Below, piece after piece: positions 35,801 to 44,980 of a stretch of DNA of 64,000 nucleotides. Position numbers and translations under genes: made by a program. The notes below the pieces were generated by a model that worked only from the letters and a program-made list of their open reading frames with translations, was not told the DNA's origin and searched no databases. This DNA comes from Microbacterium oxydans (lineage in GTDB: Bacteria; Actinomycetota; Actinomycetes; Actinomycetales; Microbacteriaceae): positions 992,001 through 1,056,000 of the forward strand of contig NZ_CP092891.1 in assembly GCF_026559675.1 (NCBI RefSeq), written 5' to 3'. Positions within the stretch are counted from its first letter, which is position 1. Each line of letters begins with the position of its first letter.

Positions 35801-36856
35801 ATGACCGGAATCGTGGTGCAAGACGTCAGCCGAGCGTTCGGGGCCGTGCAGGCCGTGCGCGCCGCCACCCTTCGCGCGGAGCCGGGCCGGGTGACCGGCC
35901 TGGTGGGACCGAACGGGGCGGGCAAGACGACCCTGCTCCTGATGCTCGCCTCGCTCCTGGCCCCCGACACGGGAACCATCAGCATCGGCGGGGTCGACCC
36001 CGCGGTCGACCCGCTCGCGGCGCGACGGCTGCTGGGATGGATGCCCGATGCGCTCGGAGCCTGGCCCTCGCTCACCGCGCGCGAGACCGTCGTCACGACC
36101 GCGCGGCTGTACGGCATCGAGAAGCCGGATGCGGAGGCCCGCGCCCAGCAGCTGCTCACGATGGTCGGGCTCGCCGACCTCGCCGACGCACCCGCCAAGG
36201 TGCTCTCGCGCGGGCAGAAGCAGAAGCTGGGCCTCGCCCGCGCTCTCGTCCACGACCCGCGGATCCTGCTCCTCGACGAGCCCGCATCGGGGCTCGACCC
36301 GGAGGCGCGGGTACAGCTGCGGGTGCTGCTGCGCCGCTTCGCCGCCGAAGGCCGCACGGTGCTGATCTCGAGCCACATCCTCTCCGAGCTCGAGGAGGTC
36401 GTCGACGACGCGGTGTTCCTCGTCGCGGGCACCGTCGTCGACGCCGCCCCCACACAGTCGTCCGTGCGCGCCTGGCGCGTCCGGTTGGCCGACGCGACGC
36501 CCGAGCGCATGAACGCCGACACCTGGCAGGTGGCCTCGAGCCTGGGTCTCGCTCCCGAAGCGCTGGCCGTCGACCGGGGCGCGGTGCTCGTCGGGTTCGA
36601 CGGTGAGGGTGCCGCCGCGCAGTCGCTGCGTCGGCTCGTGGAGGCGGGACTCCCCGTCGCGGAGTTCGCGCCGGCGCAGAGCGACCTCGAGCACACCTTC
36701 CTGAATCTGTCGCACGCGCCTCAGCAGCAGGCCCAGCCGCCCGCACCCCAGCCGCCCGCACCCCAGCCGCCGCAGGCCTCGACGCCCGCGCCGCCGCCGC
36801 CTGCTGCGCCCCCTGCACCGCCCGCGGCACCGACCGGAACGGAGGCGGGAGCATGA
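35801..36856 (+). CDS. ABC transporter ATP-binding protein with Pro/Gln-rich tail
   Basis: A 351-residue ATPase of an exporter of the ABC-2 type. Walker A GPNGAGKTTLL, signature SRGQKQKLGLARAL, Walker B ILLLDEPASGLDP and switch His in LISSHILSELEE are all present. The signature reads LSRGQ instead of LSGGQ, common in CcmA-like ATPases. After residue 300 comes a tail of Gln, Pro and Ala (PQQQAQPPAPQPPAPQPP) made from a repeated 15-nt unit. The permease gene overlaps its stop by 4 nt. Substrate unknown. Confidence 0.9.
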   Translation: MTGIVVQDVSRAFGAVQAVRAATLRAEPGRVTGLVGPNGAGKTTLLLMLASLLAPDTGTISIGGVDPAVDPLAARRLLGWMPDALGAWPSLTARETVVTTARLYGIEKPDAEARAQQLLTMVGLADLADAPAKVLSRGQKQKLGLARALVHDPRILLLDEPASGLDPEARVQLRVLLRRFAAEGRTVLISSHILSELEEVVDDAVFLVAGTVVDAAPTQSSVRAWRVRLADATPERMNADTWQVASSLGLAPEALAVDRGAVLVGFDGEGAAAQSLRRLVEAGLPVAEFAPAQSDLEHTFLNLSHAPQQQAQPPAPQPPAPQPPQASTPAPPPPAAPPAPPAAPTGTEAGA

Positions 36857-37872
36857 GCCTCGCGAACATCGGGATCATCGCCCGACTCGAACTGACCCAG
36901 CGGCTGCGCAGCGTCGGCTGGTACGTCATGCTCGGCGTCTTCGCCCTGGTGCTGCTCGGCGTCACCGGCCTCGCATTCGCCGTGTACTCCTGGGGCGATG
37001 CCGTCGGCGCCGGCGTCTACTCGATCGTCGTCAACATCGTGCTCCTGCTGGTCGTGCTGGTCTCGCCCACGCTCAGCGGCAACGCGATCAACGGCGACCG
37101 GGACGCCGCGACCCTCGCCGCGGTCCAGGTGACCGCCGTCTCCACCGGCGACATCATGCTCGGCAAGCTCGTCGCGGCCATCGCGACCGGTGGTGCCTTC
37201 CTGGTGGTCGCTCTGCCGTTCCTCGCGCTGTCCCTGCTGGGCGGCGGGGCGGATGCCCTGGTGCTGCTCGTCTCGCTGCTCGTCCTCGCGGCCGAGATCA
37301 TCATCGTGGCCGCGATCGGCGTCGGCCTGAGCGGGCTCATCGCGCGCCCGCTGTTCTCGGTGGCGACGACCTATCTCGTGGTCGCCGCCCTCGTCTTCGG
37401 CACGCTCATCGCCTTCGGCCTCGGGGGCATGGCCGTCCGCAGCGAGGCGACGGTCTCCTCGCGTCCGTACGATGCGAACGGGAACGTCGACTGCGAGCGC
37501 TGGGAGGAGAACACGTCCTACGAGGTGCCCCGGTTCGACCTCGTCTGGTGGACGCTCGCCGCGAACCCGTTCGTCGTGCTCGCGGATGCGACCCCGACCG
37601 AGTTCTCGCCGGACGGGTATCCGGTCGACCTGTTCGGCCAGATCAAGTACGGGCTGCGCAGCGCACAGCAGTCGCCGCTCGACCAGCGCTGGGACGAGTG
37701 CGCCCCCGACGGCGGGTACCGGACCCCCGAAGAGGTGATCGACGCGTCCGTTCCGAGCTGGTTCGTGGGGCTCGGCGTGCAGATCGTCATCGCGGGCTCG
37801 CTGTTCGCCGGCGCCTGGGCGCGCACGCGGACGCCCGCTCGACGCCTTCCCCCGGGGACCCGCATCGCCTGA
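36853..37872 (+). CDS. ABC-2 type transporter permease
   Basis: A 339-residue membrane protein with about six helices (WYVMLGVFALVLLGVTGLAF, IVVNIVLLLVVLVSPTLSG, GGAFLVVALPFLALSLLGG, LVLLVSLLVLAAEIIIVAAI, LFSVATTYLVVAALVFGTLI, IVIAGSLFAGAWARTR). The ISP-like NGDRDAATLAAVQVTAVS loop after helix 2 is typical of ABC-2 permeases. A large outside loop of about 120 residues (CERWEENTSYEVPRFDLVWW) holds two cysteines. It overlaps the ATPase gene by ATGA, so the two form one exporter. Substrate unknown. Confidence 0.85.
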   Translation: MSLANIGIIARLELTQRLRSVGWYVMLGVFALVLLGVTGLAFAVYSWGDAVGAGVYSIVVNIVLLLVVLVSPTLSGNAINGDRDAATLAAVQVTAVSTGDIMLGKLVAAIATGGAFLVVALPFLALSLLGGGADALVLLVSLLVLAAEIIIVAAIGVGLSGLIARPLFSVATTYLVVAALVFGTLIAFGLGGMAVRSEATVSSRPYDANGNVDCERWEENTSYEVPRFDLVWWTLAANPFVVLADATPTEFSPDGYPVDLFGQIKYGLRSAQQSPLDQRWDECAPDGGYRTPEEVIDASVPSWFVGLGVQIVIAGSLFAGAWARTRTPARRLPPGTRIA

Positions 37873-38011
37873 TCGCCACCTCGCGTTCACCTGCCGTGCA
37901 CCCGGGGGCTTCCCTGCGGCCACGCGGGATCGGTGGTCTGGGCGGGTACCCGTCTGAGTCCGGCGGGCCCCCGTGCGCGGGGCCGTCCGGCAGAAGCCCC
38001 CAGGAGCCCCC

Positions 38012-41000
38012 ATGCCCCGCCTGCACTCTGCAGCGGCGGTCGCGGCGGTGTGCGCGTTGAGCGCCGCCGCCCTGCTCGCCACGCCCGCGGCCGCGATCGG
38101 TGCCGATCCCGGCATCCGTCCCGCGGCGGAGACCCCGGCCGCCACGAGCCTCGTGCTCAACGAGATCGTCTACGACGATGCGGCGACCGGCCTCGCCGAC
38201 CAGGTCGAGATCTACAACGCCGGCACCGAGACCGTGGATCTCGCGGGCTGGAAGATCGCCGACGAGAAGCGCGACACCTTCGGCACGGCGCCGGAGGGCA
38301 CCTCGCTGGCCCCGGGCGAGTTCCTGGTGCTGGTGAAGGACGTCGACTTCGACTTCGGGCTCGGCAAGGGCGACGAGGTGGTGCTGTTCGACCCGAGCGG
38401 CGCCGAGGTCGATTCCTACGCCTACGCGAACACCGCACCGCTGTCGGTGTGGGCGCGCTGCCCCGACGGCACCGGCGAGTGGGCGCCCGCGACGGCGGCG
38501 ACTCCCGGTGCCCCGAACGACTGCGCGGTCGCTCCGGTCGCCGGCTCCATCGTGATCAACGAGGTCGACTCGCAGCCGGCCGACTGGGTGGAGTTCTACA
38601 ACCCCGGCACCGAGGCGCTCGACATCTCGGGCTATGAGATCCGCGACAACTCCGACGACCACCGCTGGCAGTTCCCGACGGGCACGACGATCGCCGCAGG
38701 TGCCTTCCTCGTGGTCGAAGAAGGCACGATCGGGATCTCCGGTGGCGTCGAGGCGGCGTTCCGCGAGCCGATCGGCATCGGCAGCGTCGACCGCATCCGC
38801 CTCTACGACGCGCAGGGCACCCAGCTCGACGACACGTTCCCGTGGCAGGGCCACGCCGCGATCGACGGCGACTTCGCCGCGGCCACTCTGGCGCGCTGCC
38901 CCGACGGCGTCGGCGCCTTCGTGCTCGCTCATCCGACTCCGCGCGCCGCGAACTCCTGCGTCATGCCGGCCGTGGTGATCAACGAGATCGAGTCGAACGG
39001 CGACACCACCGACTGGGTCGAGGTCGTGAACACCGGCAGCAGCGCCGTCGACCTCTCCGGCTGGACCGTCATGGACAACGACCCGACCGGCCACGCCGCG
39101 GAGACCACGCCCCTCCCGGCGGGAACGATCCTGCAGCCGGGCGGCTACTTCGTCTTCGACCAGCCCACCGACTTCATCTTCGGCCTCGGCAACGGCGACA
39201 CCGTCACGATCCGCGACGCGAACGGGAACACGGTCGACGAGCACGTCTACGCCGCGCATGCCGCCGGCGTCCTGGCGCGCTGCGCGGACGGTACCGGCGA
39301 CTTCGTCGACATCGCCGTCTCGACCAAGGGCCTCCGCAACGCGTGCGGCAACCCGGTGCGCATCAACGAGGTCGAGTCGGACGGCGGCTCGCCCGACGAC
39401 TGGGTGGAGCTCGTGAACCCCACGGACGCCTCCCTGGACGTGTCGGGCATCGTGGTGAAGGACGACGACGACAGCCACGCGTATGCGATCCCGGCCGGCA
39501 CCACCATCGCCGCGGGGGAGTACCTCGTGATCGAGCGTGACCAGCTCGGCTTCGGGTTCGGCGGCGGCGACGCGGTGCGGGTGTTCGACGGCGACCTGCT
39601 CGTCGACGAGACCAGCTGGGGCGAGGGCCACGCGGCCACGACCTGGGGCCGCTGCCCCGACACGACCGGTGCCTTCGCGGCCACGGCCGAGTCCACGAAG
39701 GGCGCGGCGAACGTGTGCGCCGGAGAGGTCGCGGTCTCCCCGTGGCCCGGGTCCGCCGACGTGCGCGTCGTCGACAGCATCCCGACGTTCCTCGAGGACA
39801 GCTCGGGACTCGACGTGCAGGAGACCGCCGATGGGGCGTTCCTCTGGGCCGTCGACAACGGCGAGGGCCGCATCTGGAAGCTCGCGGCGCACGCCGACGG
39901 TTCGGTCGAGAAGGTGGACGGCTGGAAGGCGGGCAAGCGCGTGCGCTTCCAGAAGGATGCCGCGAATCCGGGCGCCGCAGGCCCCGACACCGAGGGCATC
40001 ACGGTCGACGGCGACGGGTTCGTCTACGTCGCCTCCGAGCGCGACAACAGTGCCAAGGGCGTGAACCAGAACGTGGTGCTGAAGGTCGACCCCGACGCCT
40101 CGAAGGGCGACCTGGTCGCCCAGCAGGAGTGGGACCTGACCGCGCTGCTTCCCGCCGTGGGCGCGAACCTCGGGATGGAGGCCGTGCAGTGGGTGCCGGA
40201 CTCCGCCCTCGCCGGCAAGCTCTTCGATGACAACACCGGTGCCGCGTACGACCCGAAGGGCTACGCCGGTCACGGTGGCGGGCTGTTCCTGGTCGCGGTC
40301 GAGGACAACGGCCACGTGTACGCCTTCGCCCTCGGCGCCGACGGCTCGTCGCGCCTCGTGTCGGAGATCGCTCCCGGTCTCGCCGGCGTCATGGCCCTCG
40401 ACTGGGACACGGTCCGCAACACCCTGTGGGCGGTGTGCGACGACGGGTGCCAGGGGCGCTCCGCCGAGATCACGCTCAACGGCACGGCCCAGCCCGGCAT
40501 CGCCCACTACGCCCGTCCGGCCGGCATGCCGGACATCAACAACGAGGGCTTCGCGACCTCGCCGGCCTCGCTGTCGGTCGACGGTCAGCGTCCGGTGTGG
40601 TGGTTCGCCGACGGGTTCGCCTCCGAGGCGCTGCGCACGGGGACGCTGCCGGGCGTCGAGGGGGAGAACCCCGGTGGGGAGAACCCGCCGCTTCCCGGCA
40701 CCGACCTCGTCGACGGCAACCGCAACGGCCTGACGGTCGACCCGTCGGTCGCGACCCGGGGGCAGAAGGTCACGGTCACGGTCGGTGCGGACGGCGCGGG
40801 GGAGGACGTGGCGGTGTGGATGTACTCCGACCCGACGCGGATCGCGACCGGCGCGCTCTCCGCGGCCGGAGCGATCACCGTGACGATCCCGACCGACGCC
40901 CCGCTCGGCGCGCACCGCATCGCGGTGTACGACGGCGGCGGCGCACTCCTCGGCTGGGCGGACATCCGCATCGCTGCAGGGACCGGGGCAGGCGGCCTGG

Positions 41001-41101
41001 CGGCCACCGGCTCCGAGCTCCCGGCGGCCGCCATCGCCGTGGCGCTGATGCTGCTGGCCGGGGGAGCCCTGGCCGTCGGACGCCGCCGCCGCGCGGCCTG
41101 A
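38012..41101 (+). CDS. Cell-wall-anchored protein with four lamin-tail domains and phytase-like domain
   Basis: A 1029-residue secreted protein. Signal peptide about 1-29 (AALLATPAAA). Four lamin-tail domains begin near residues 46 (VLNEIVYDDA), 179 (IVINEVDSQPADW), 321 (VVINEIESNGDTTDW) and 449 (VRINEVESDGGSPDDW). A beta-propeller-like region with an esterase/phytase-like pattern follows at about 573-880 (EDSSGLDVQETADGAFLWAV, DTEGITVDGDGFVYVASERD). An Ig-like module (about 905-985) precedes the sorting signal LAATG (996-1000), a hydrophobic stretch and GRRRRAA. LAXTG is the class E sortase motif. The chosen ATG at 38012 has AGGAG 5 nt upstream; a GTG at 37973 is less likely. Enzymatic activity is inferred. 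Confidence 0.88.
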   Translation: MPRLHSAAAVAAVCALSAAALLATPAAAIGADPGIRPAAETPAATSLVLNEIVYDDAATGLADQVEIYNAGTETVDLAGWKIADEKRDTFGTAPEGTSLAPGEFLVLVKDVDFDFGLGKGDEVVLFDPSGAEVDSYAYANTAPLSVWARCPDGTGEWAPATAATPGAPNDCAVAPVAGSIVINEVDSQPADWVEFYNPGTEALDISGYEIRDNSDDHRWQFPTGTTIAAGAFLVVEEGTIGISGGVEAAFREPIGIGSVDRIRLYDAQGTQLDDTFPWQGHAAIDGDFAAATLARCPDGVGAFVLAHPTPRAANSCVMPAVVINEIESNGDTTDWVEVVNTGSSAVDLSGWTVMDNDPTGHAAETTPLPAGTILQPGGYFVFDQPTDFIFGLGNGDTVTIRDANGNTVDEHVYAAHAAGVLARCADGTGDFVDIAVSTKGLRNACGNPVRINEVESDGGSPDDWVELVNPTDASLDVSGIVVKDDDDSHAYAIPAGTTIAAGEYLVIERDQLGFGFGGGDAVRVFDGDLLVDETSWGEGHAATTWGRCPDTTGAFAATAESTKGAANVCAGEVAVSPWPGSADVRVVDSIPTFLEDSSGLDVQETADGAFLWAVDNGEGRIWKLAAHADGSVEKVDGWKAGKRVRFQKDAANPGAAGPDTEGITVDGDGFVYVASERDNSAKGVNQNVVLKVDPDASKGDLVAQQEWDLTALLPAVGANLGMEAVQWVPDSALAGKLFDDNTGAAYDPKGYAGHGGGLFLVAVEDNGHVYAFALGADGSSRLVSEIAPGLAGVMALDWDTVRNTLWAVCDDGCQGRSAEITLNGTAQPGIAHYARPAGMPDINNEGFATSPASLSVDGQRPVWWFADGFASEALRTGTLPGVEGENPGGENPPLPGTDLVDGNRNGLTVDPSVATRGQKVTVTVGADGAGEDVAVWMYSDPTRIATGALSAAGAITVTIPTDAPLGAHRIAVYDGGGALLGWADIRIAAGTGAGGLAATGSELPAAAIAVALMLLAGGALAVGRRRRAA

Positions 41102-41108
41102 TGTGGAA

Positions 41109-41139
41109 GGGGGTGCACGGGTCTCGCCCGTGCACCCCC
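41109..41139 (+). terminator. Hairpin after the LTD protein gene
   Basis: 13-bp perfect stem, arms 41109-41121 and 41127-41139 (GGGGGTGCACGGG), 5-nt loop, 7 nt after the stop, followed by CCCTTC that extends pairing with the GAA before the stem. Confidence 0.8.
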
Positions 41140-41195
41140 CCTTCTCACGCGCTCCGCGCCGGGGCTTCCCGTGCCGCGGTGTCGGTGCCGACGCC

Positions 41196-41201
41196 TAGAC
41201 T
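41196..41201 (+). promoter_or_regulatory. -10 box close to the pcrA start
   Basis: TAGACT, 9 nt before the ATG at 41211, which predicts a 5' leader of only about 2-3 nt. Confidence 0.55.
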
Positions 41202-41210
41202 CATAAGGCC

Positions 41211-43694
41211 ATGACCGAAGCTCCTCTCATCGTCCCCGGATCCGTCGGCCCCCGCTCCACCGGGGCGGAGGGGCAGGACGATCTCCTCGCCGGCCTGAAC
41301 CCGCAGCAGCTCGAGGCCGTCACCTATCGCGGCCCCGCGCTGCTCATCGTCGCGGGAGCGGGATCGGGCAAGACCAGCGTGCTCACCCGCCGCATCGCGT
41401 CGCTGCTGCGCGGACGTGAGGCATGGCCGAGCCAGATCCTCGCGATCACCTTCACGAACAAGGCCGCGGGCGAGATGCGCGAACGCGTCGAGGGCCTGAT
41501 CGGCGACGCCGCGCGCGGCATGTGGATCTCCACGTTCCACTCCGCCTGCGTGCGCATCCTGCGTCGCGAGGCCGAGCAGTTCGGCTACACGAAGTCGTTC
41601 ACGATCTACGACTCCGGCGACTCGCGCGCCCTCCTCAAGCGCCTGGTCAAGGAGCATGAGGCCGACGCCTACGGCCTCACCCCGGCCTCCGTGCAGTCGC
41701 GCATCTCGAAGCTCAAGAACGAGCTGTCCGACGCCGAGTCCTACGCGCGTCAGGCCAACATGACCGACCCGGCGGAGCGCGTCTTCGTCGAGGTCTTCGC
41801 CGACTACCAGCGGCAGCTGCAGAAGGCCAACGCCTTCGACTTCGACGACCTCATCGGCCAGACCGTGTACCTGTTCCGGGCGTTCCCGCAGGTCGCCGAC
41901 ACCTACCGCCGCCGGTTCCGGCACATCCTGGTCGACGAGTACCAGGACACGAACCACGCGCAGTACTCGCTGATCCACGAGCTGACGCGCCCCGTGTCGG
42001 GTGCCGCGGGCTCCGCTCCCGACCCGTATGCCTCGAACGGCATGATGATCTTCGAGCCCGACCCCGCGCCCACCGCGGATGCCGGTGAGCCCGGTGCCTC
42101 GCTCACCGTCGTCGGCGACTCCGACCAGTCGATCTACGCCTTCCGCGGCGCCGACATCCGCAACATCAGCGAGTTCGAACGCGACTTCCCCGGCGCCCGC
42201 GTGGTGCTGCTCGAGCAGAACTACCGCTCGACGCAGAACATCCTGTCCGCAGCGAACGCGGTCATCGGCAACAACTTCGACCGCAAGGACAAGAAGCTCT
42301 GGAGCGACAAGGGCGACGGCGACCCGATCATCGGCTTCACCGGCTACTCGCAGCACGACGAGGCGCAGTTCGTGGCCGACGAGGTGGAGGCACTGCACCG
42401 CGCAGGCATGCCCTACTCCGAGATGGCGGTCTTCTACCGCACGAACTCGCAGTCCCGTGCGCTCGAGGAGATCTTCATCCGCTCGGCGGTGCCCTACAAG
42501 ATCATGGGCGGCACCAAGTTCTACGACCGCGCCGAGATCAAGGACGCGCTCGCCTACCTCGTCGCCGTCGCGAACCCCGCCGACGAGATGTCCGTGCGGC
42601 GCATCCTGAACAAGCCGCGCCGCGGCATCGGCGACGTGACCGAGACGGCCATCGCCCGGTTCGCCGAGGAGCACGGCATCAGCTTCCGCGACGCGCTGTC
42701 GCTGCCGGGGCAGCTCGGCGTCGGGCCGAAGCTGCAGGCGGCGATCGGACAGCTCGACGCCGTGCTGGCCGAGGCCACCGCGATCCTGATCCCCGCCACC
42801 GGGGAGCTGCCTCCGCCCACGGCGGTCGCCGATGGACTGAGCCTGCTGCTGGGCAAGAGCGGCTACCTCGACGCCCTGCGCGCGAGTCGCGATCCGCAGG
42901 ACGAGGCGCGTGTCGAGAACCTCGACGAGTTCGTGGCCGTCGCCCGCGACTTCGCCCGCAACAACCCCGAGGGCACGATCGTCGACTTCCTCACCGAGGT
43001 CGCCCTGGTGTCCGACGCCGATGACCTCGACGACGAGTCGGGCTCGGTCTCGCTGATGACCATGCACACCGCGAAAGGCCTCGAGTACGACGCCGTGTTC
43101 GTCACCGGTGTCGAGGAAGACCTCATCCCGCACCGCATCTCGGCGGGGGAGCCGGGTGGTCCTCAGGAGGAGCGTCGCCTCTTCTACGTCGGCATCACGC
43201 GTGCGCGCAAGCGGCTGCACCTGTCCCTCGCGATGACGAGGGCGCAGTTCGGCGAGGTCACGGTCGCGATGCCCAGCCGGTTCCTGCAGGAGATCCCGTC
43301 GGGTCTGATCGACTGGCGGCAGTCGCCGGGAGATGTGAACTCGCGTGGCGGGATGCAGTCGCGAGCCCTGAACGCGCGTCGCCAGGGTGGCTTCGGCGGT
43401 TCCGGTGGTTCCGGCTCCGGCGATCGTTTCGCGGTCAAGGCGCTGCCCGGCCGCGACTCCCTGAAGCCGCTGTCGACCGCGATGGACAAGTTCCCGAACC
43501 GCGTCACGGCCAAGATGCGCGACAACGGCGACCTCGAGCTCGCGGCGGGCGACCGCATCCGCCACGTCGACTTCGGCGAGGGGCGCGTGGATGCCGTGAC
43601 CGGCGAGGGTGCGAAGCGCATCGCCCATGTGCGGTTCGACTCGGCGGGGCAGAAGAAGCTGCTCATCAAGGTCGCGCCGATCGAGAAGATCTAG
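41211..43694 (+). CDS. pcrA: ATP-dependent DNA helicase PcrA/UvrD
   Basis: An 827-residue superfamily 1A 3'-5' helicase for nucleotide excision repair, replication restart and removal of RecA. Motifs: Walker A AGAGSGKTS near 48-56, Ia ITFTNKAAGEMRERV, II VDEYQDTNHAQY, III VVGDSDQSIYAFRGADI, IV LEQNYRST, V TMHTAKGLEYDAVFVTGVEE and VI EERRLFYVGITRARKRL. A Tudor-like C-terminal domain binding RNA polymerase in homologues is present (GDRIRHVDFGEGRVDAV). Residues about 258-297, between motifs II and III, are an unusual Pro/Ala-rich insertion. No Shine-Dalgarno; the TAGACT box suggests a nearly leaderless message. Confidence 0.96.
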   Translation: MTEAPLIVPGSVGPRSTGAEGQDDLLAGLNPQQLEAVTYRGPALLIVAGAGSGKTSVLTRRIASLLRGREAWPSQILAITFTNKAAGEMRERVEGLIGDAARGMWISTFHSACVRILRREAEQFGYTKSFTIYDSGDSRALLKRLVKEHEADAYGLTPASVQSRISKLKNELSDAESYARQANMTDPAERVFVEVFADYQRQLQKANAFDFDDLIGQTVYLFRAFPQVADTYRRRFRHILVDEYQDTNHAQYSLIHELTRPVSGAAGSAPDPYASNGMMIFEPDPAPTADAGEPGASLTVVGDSDQSIYAFRGADIRNISEFERDFPGARVVLLEQNYRSTQNILSAANAVIGNNFDRKDKKLWSDKGDGDPIIGFTGYSQHDEAQFVADEVEALHRAGMPYSEMAVFYRTNSQSRALEEIFIRSAVPYKIMGGTKFYDRAEIKDALAYLVAVANPADEMSVRRILNKPRRGIGDVTETAIARFAEEHGISFRDALSLPGQLGVGPKLQAAIGQLDAVLAEATAILIPATGELPPPTAVADGLSLLLGKSGYLDALRASRDPQDEARVENLDEFVAVARDFARNNPEGTIVDFLTEVALVSDADDLDDESGSVSLMTMHTAKGLEYDAVFVTGVEEDLIPHRISAGEPGGPQEERRLFYVGITRARKRLHLSLAMTRAQFGEVTVAMPSRFLQEIPSGLIDWRQSPGDVNSRGGMQSRALNARRQGGFGGSGGSGSGDRFAVKALPGRDSLKPLSTAMDKFPNRVTAKMRDNGDLELAAGDRIRHVDFGEGRVDAVTGEGAKRIAHVRFDSAGQKKLLIKVAPIEKI

Positions 43695-43696
43695 CA

Positions 43697-43722
43697 CCGC
43701 CGCGGAGTCCTCTCCGCGGCGG
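43697..43722 (+). terminator. Hairpin after pcrA
   Basis: 11-bp perfect stem CCGCCGCGGAG / CTCCGCGGCGG (43697-43707 and 43712-43722) with a TCCT loop, 2 nt after the stop. Confidence 0.7.
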
Positions 43723-43743
43723 AACGCAGGCCGGATTGCCGGT

Positions 43744-43749
43744 TAGGCT
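43744..43749 (+). promoter_or_regulatory. Leaderless-type -10 box (SseB gene)
   Basis: TAGGCT, 7 nt before the ATG at 43757; favours it over an upstream in-frame start at 43736. Confidence 0.6.
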
Positions 43750-43756
43750 GACTGAC

Positions 43757-44914
43757 ATGGCCCTCTTCTCCCGCCGCAAGAAGTCCGGTGACGATGCCGT
43801 CGCCCCCACCGCCGTCACTGTCGAAACCGACGCTGTCGAGAACGACGCCGCCGAGACCGACGCTGTCGCCTCCGATCAGAGCGCGCCCGTCGAGGATCAG
43901 GCCGCCGCGCCCGCCATCGGCATCTCGGTGCAGGCGTTCCGCGGTGTCGGAGCCGAAGCGGGTCCCGAGGTCGCGCTGCCCGCCTCCGACCCGACGCCCG
44001 AGGCGCCGGTCGCCGCTCCTCGTCCTGCGCAGCCGAGCCCGGCCGTGCAGCCCGAGGTTCCTCCCGTTCGGCGTCTGCCGCTCGCTTCTCCGCTGCCGCC
44101 CGAGCAGACCGAGACCGTCGCGGGCATGAAGGACAACGTCCTGCTCCGCGAGGCGCTCACCGAGATCGAGACGGGCGCGACCAACGACCAGCTGCTCGGC
44201 GTGATGCGCCAGGCGCTGCAGGGTCACCTGTACATCCGTGTGAACGGCGATGCCCGCGCGCAGATCAGCGAGGGTCGGCCGCTCTCCGTCGCGGTGGTCC
44301 GCGATGCGGAGGACCGCCAGTTCATGCTCGCGTTCAGCTCGGCGCGCGCGGTGCGCGACTCCGTGCAGCTCGAAGCCGACCCCTCCGCGACGTCGGCGGT
44401 GGCGCAGCCCGTCACCTCGGTGCTGCAGCAGGTCGTGTCCGGTGACTTCGCAGGCCTCATCGTCGACAACGCCTCGGCCCCGCACCGCGTCGTCTTCCCG
44501 ACCGAGCTGCTGCAGAAGACGCTCGACCAGGCCGATGCCGAGATGACGGTCAAGAGCCTCCTCGCCGCGCCCCGGGAGCAGGATTCGGCGGCCAAGGTCG
44601 GCGAGGCGCTCGCGACGAAACGGATGTGGGTCGCGGTGAACGACGGCTCCGACAGCGGGCAGGTCGGCATCGCCGAGGCGCAGACGACCGACGGCCGTCG
44701 TTTCCTGCAGTTGTTCTCGCACCCGCTCGAGGTCATCGCGCTCGGACGCGGCGACCGGCCGCTGCCCTTCGAGCCGGCGCAGCTGGCCAAGGTGCTCACG
44801 AGCCACTCCGAGATGGCCGGTGTGATCGTCGACTCGGCCGGTCCGACGCTCGTCGTCGAGCGCGACGCGCTCGCGCCGGTCCTGGTGCTCGCGGTCGACC
44901 TCGAGGACGAGTAG
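43757..44914 (+). CDS. SseB family protein
   Basis: A 385-residue soluble protein. Residues 1-115 are low complexity (Ala/Glu/Pro-rich, with TETDAVEND-like repeats and PAQPSPAVQPEVPP). The rest contains SseB N-terminal-like modules: LLREALTEIETGATNDQLLG ... GHLYIRVNGDARAQ, and AGLIVDNASAPHRVVFPTEL ... VVERDALAPVLVLAVDL. SseB was named from E. coli serine-sensitivity enhancement; its biochemical role is unknown. The start at ATG 43757 has a TAGGCT box 7 nt upstream and the N-terminus ALFSRRKKSGDD is typical of the actinobacterial members. Confidence 0.83.
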   Translation: MALFSRRKKSGDDAVAPTAVTVETDAVENDAAETDAVASDQSAPVEDQAAAPAIGISVQAFRGVGAEAGPEVALPASDPTPEAPVAAPRPAQPSPAVQPEVPPVRRLPLASPLPPEQTETVAGMKDNVLLREALTEIETGATNDQLLGVMRQALQGHLYIRVNGDARAQISEGRPLSVAVVRDAEDRQFMLAFSSARAVRDSVQLEADPSATSAVAQPVTSVLQQVVSGDFAGLIVDNASAPHRVVFPTELLQKTLDQADAEMTVKSLLAAPREQDSAAKVGEALATKRMWVAVNDGSDSGQVGIAEAQTTDGRRFLQLFSHPLEVIALGRGDRPLPFEPAQLAKVLTSHSEMAGVIVDSAGPTLVVERDALAPVLVLAVDLEDE

Positions 44915-44968
44915 GGGAGCGCTCTGCCGCGTGACCCGCGCGGGGTTCCCTCGGTCGAGGCAGCGCTC

Positions 44969-44974
44969 TAGGGT
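44969..44974 (+). promoter_or_regulatory. Leaderless-type -10 box (LigD polymerase gene)
   Basis: TAGGGT, 6 nt before the ATG at 44981. Confidence 0.6.
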
Positions 44975-44980
44975 CAGAGC

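Noticed and set aside
37787..40915. Open frame of over 1000 codons on - opposite the LTD protein
   Set aside because: Antisense shadow with repetitive Val/Asp/Arg/Gly composition; no start signal and no recognisable domain.
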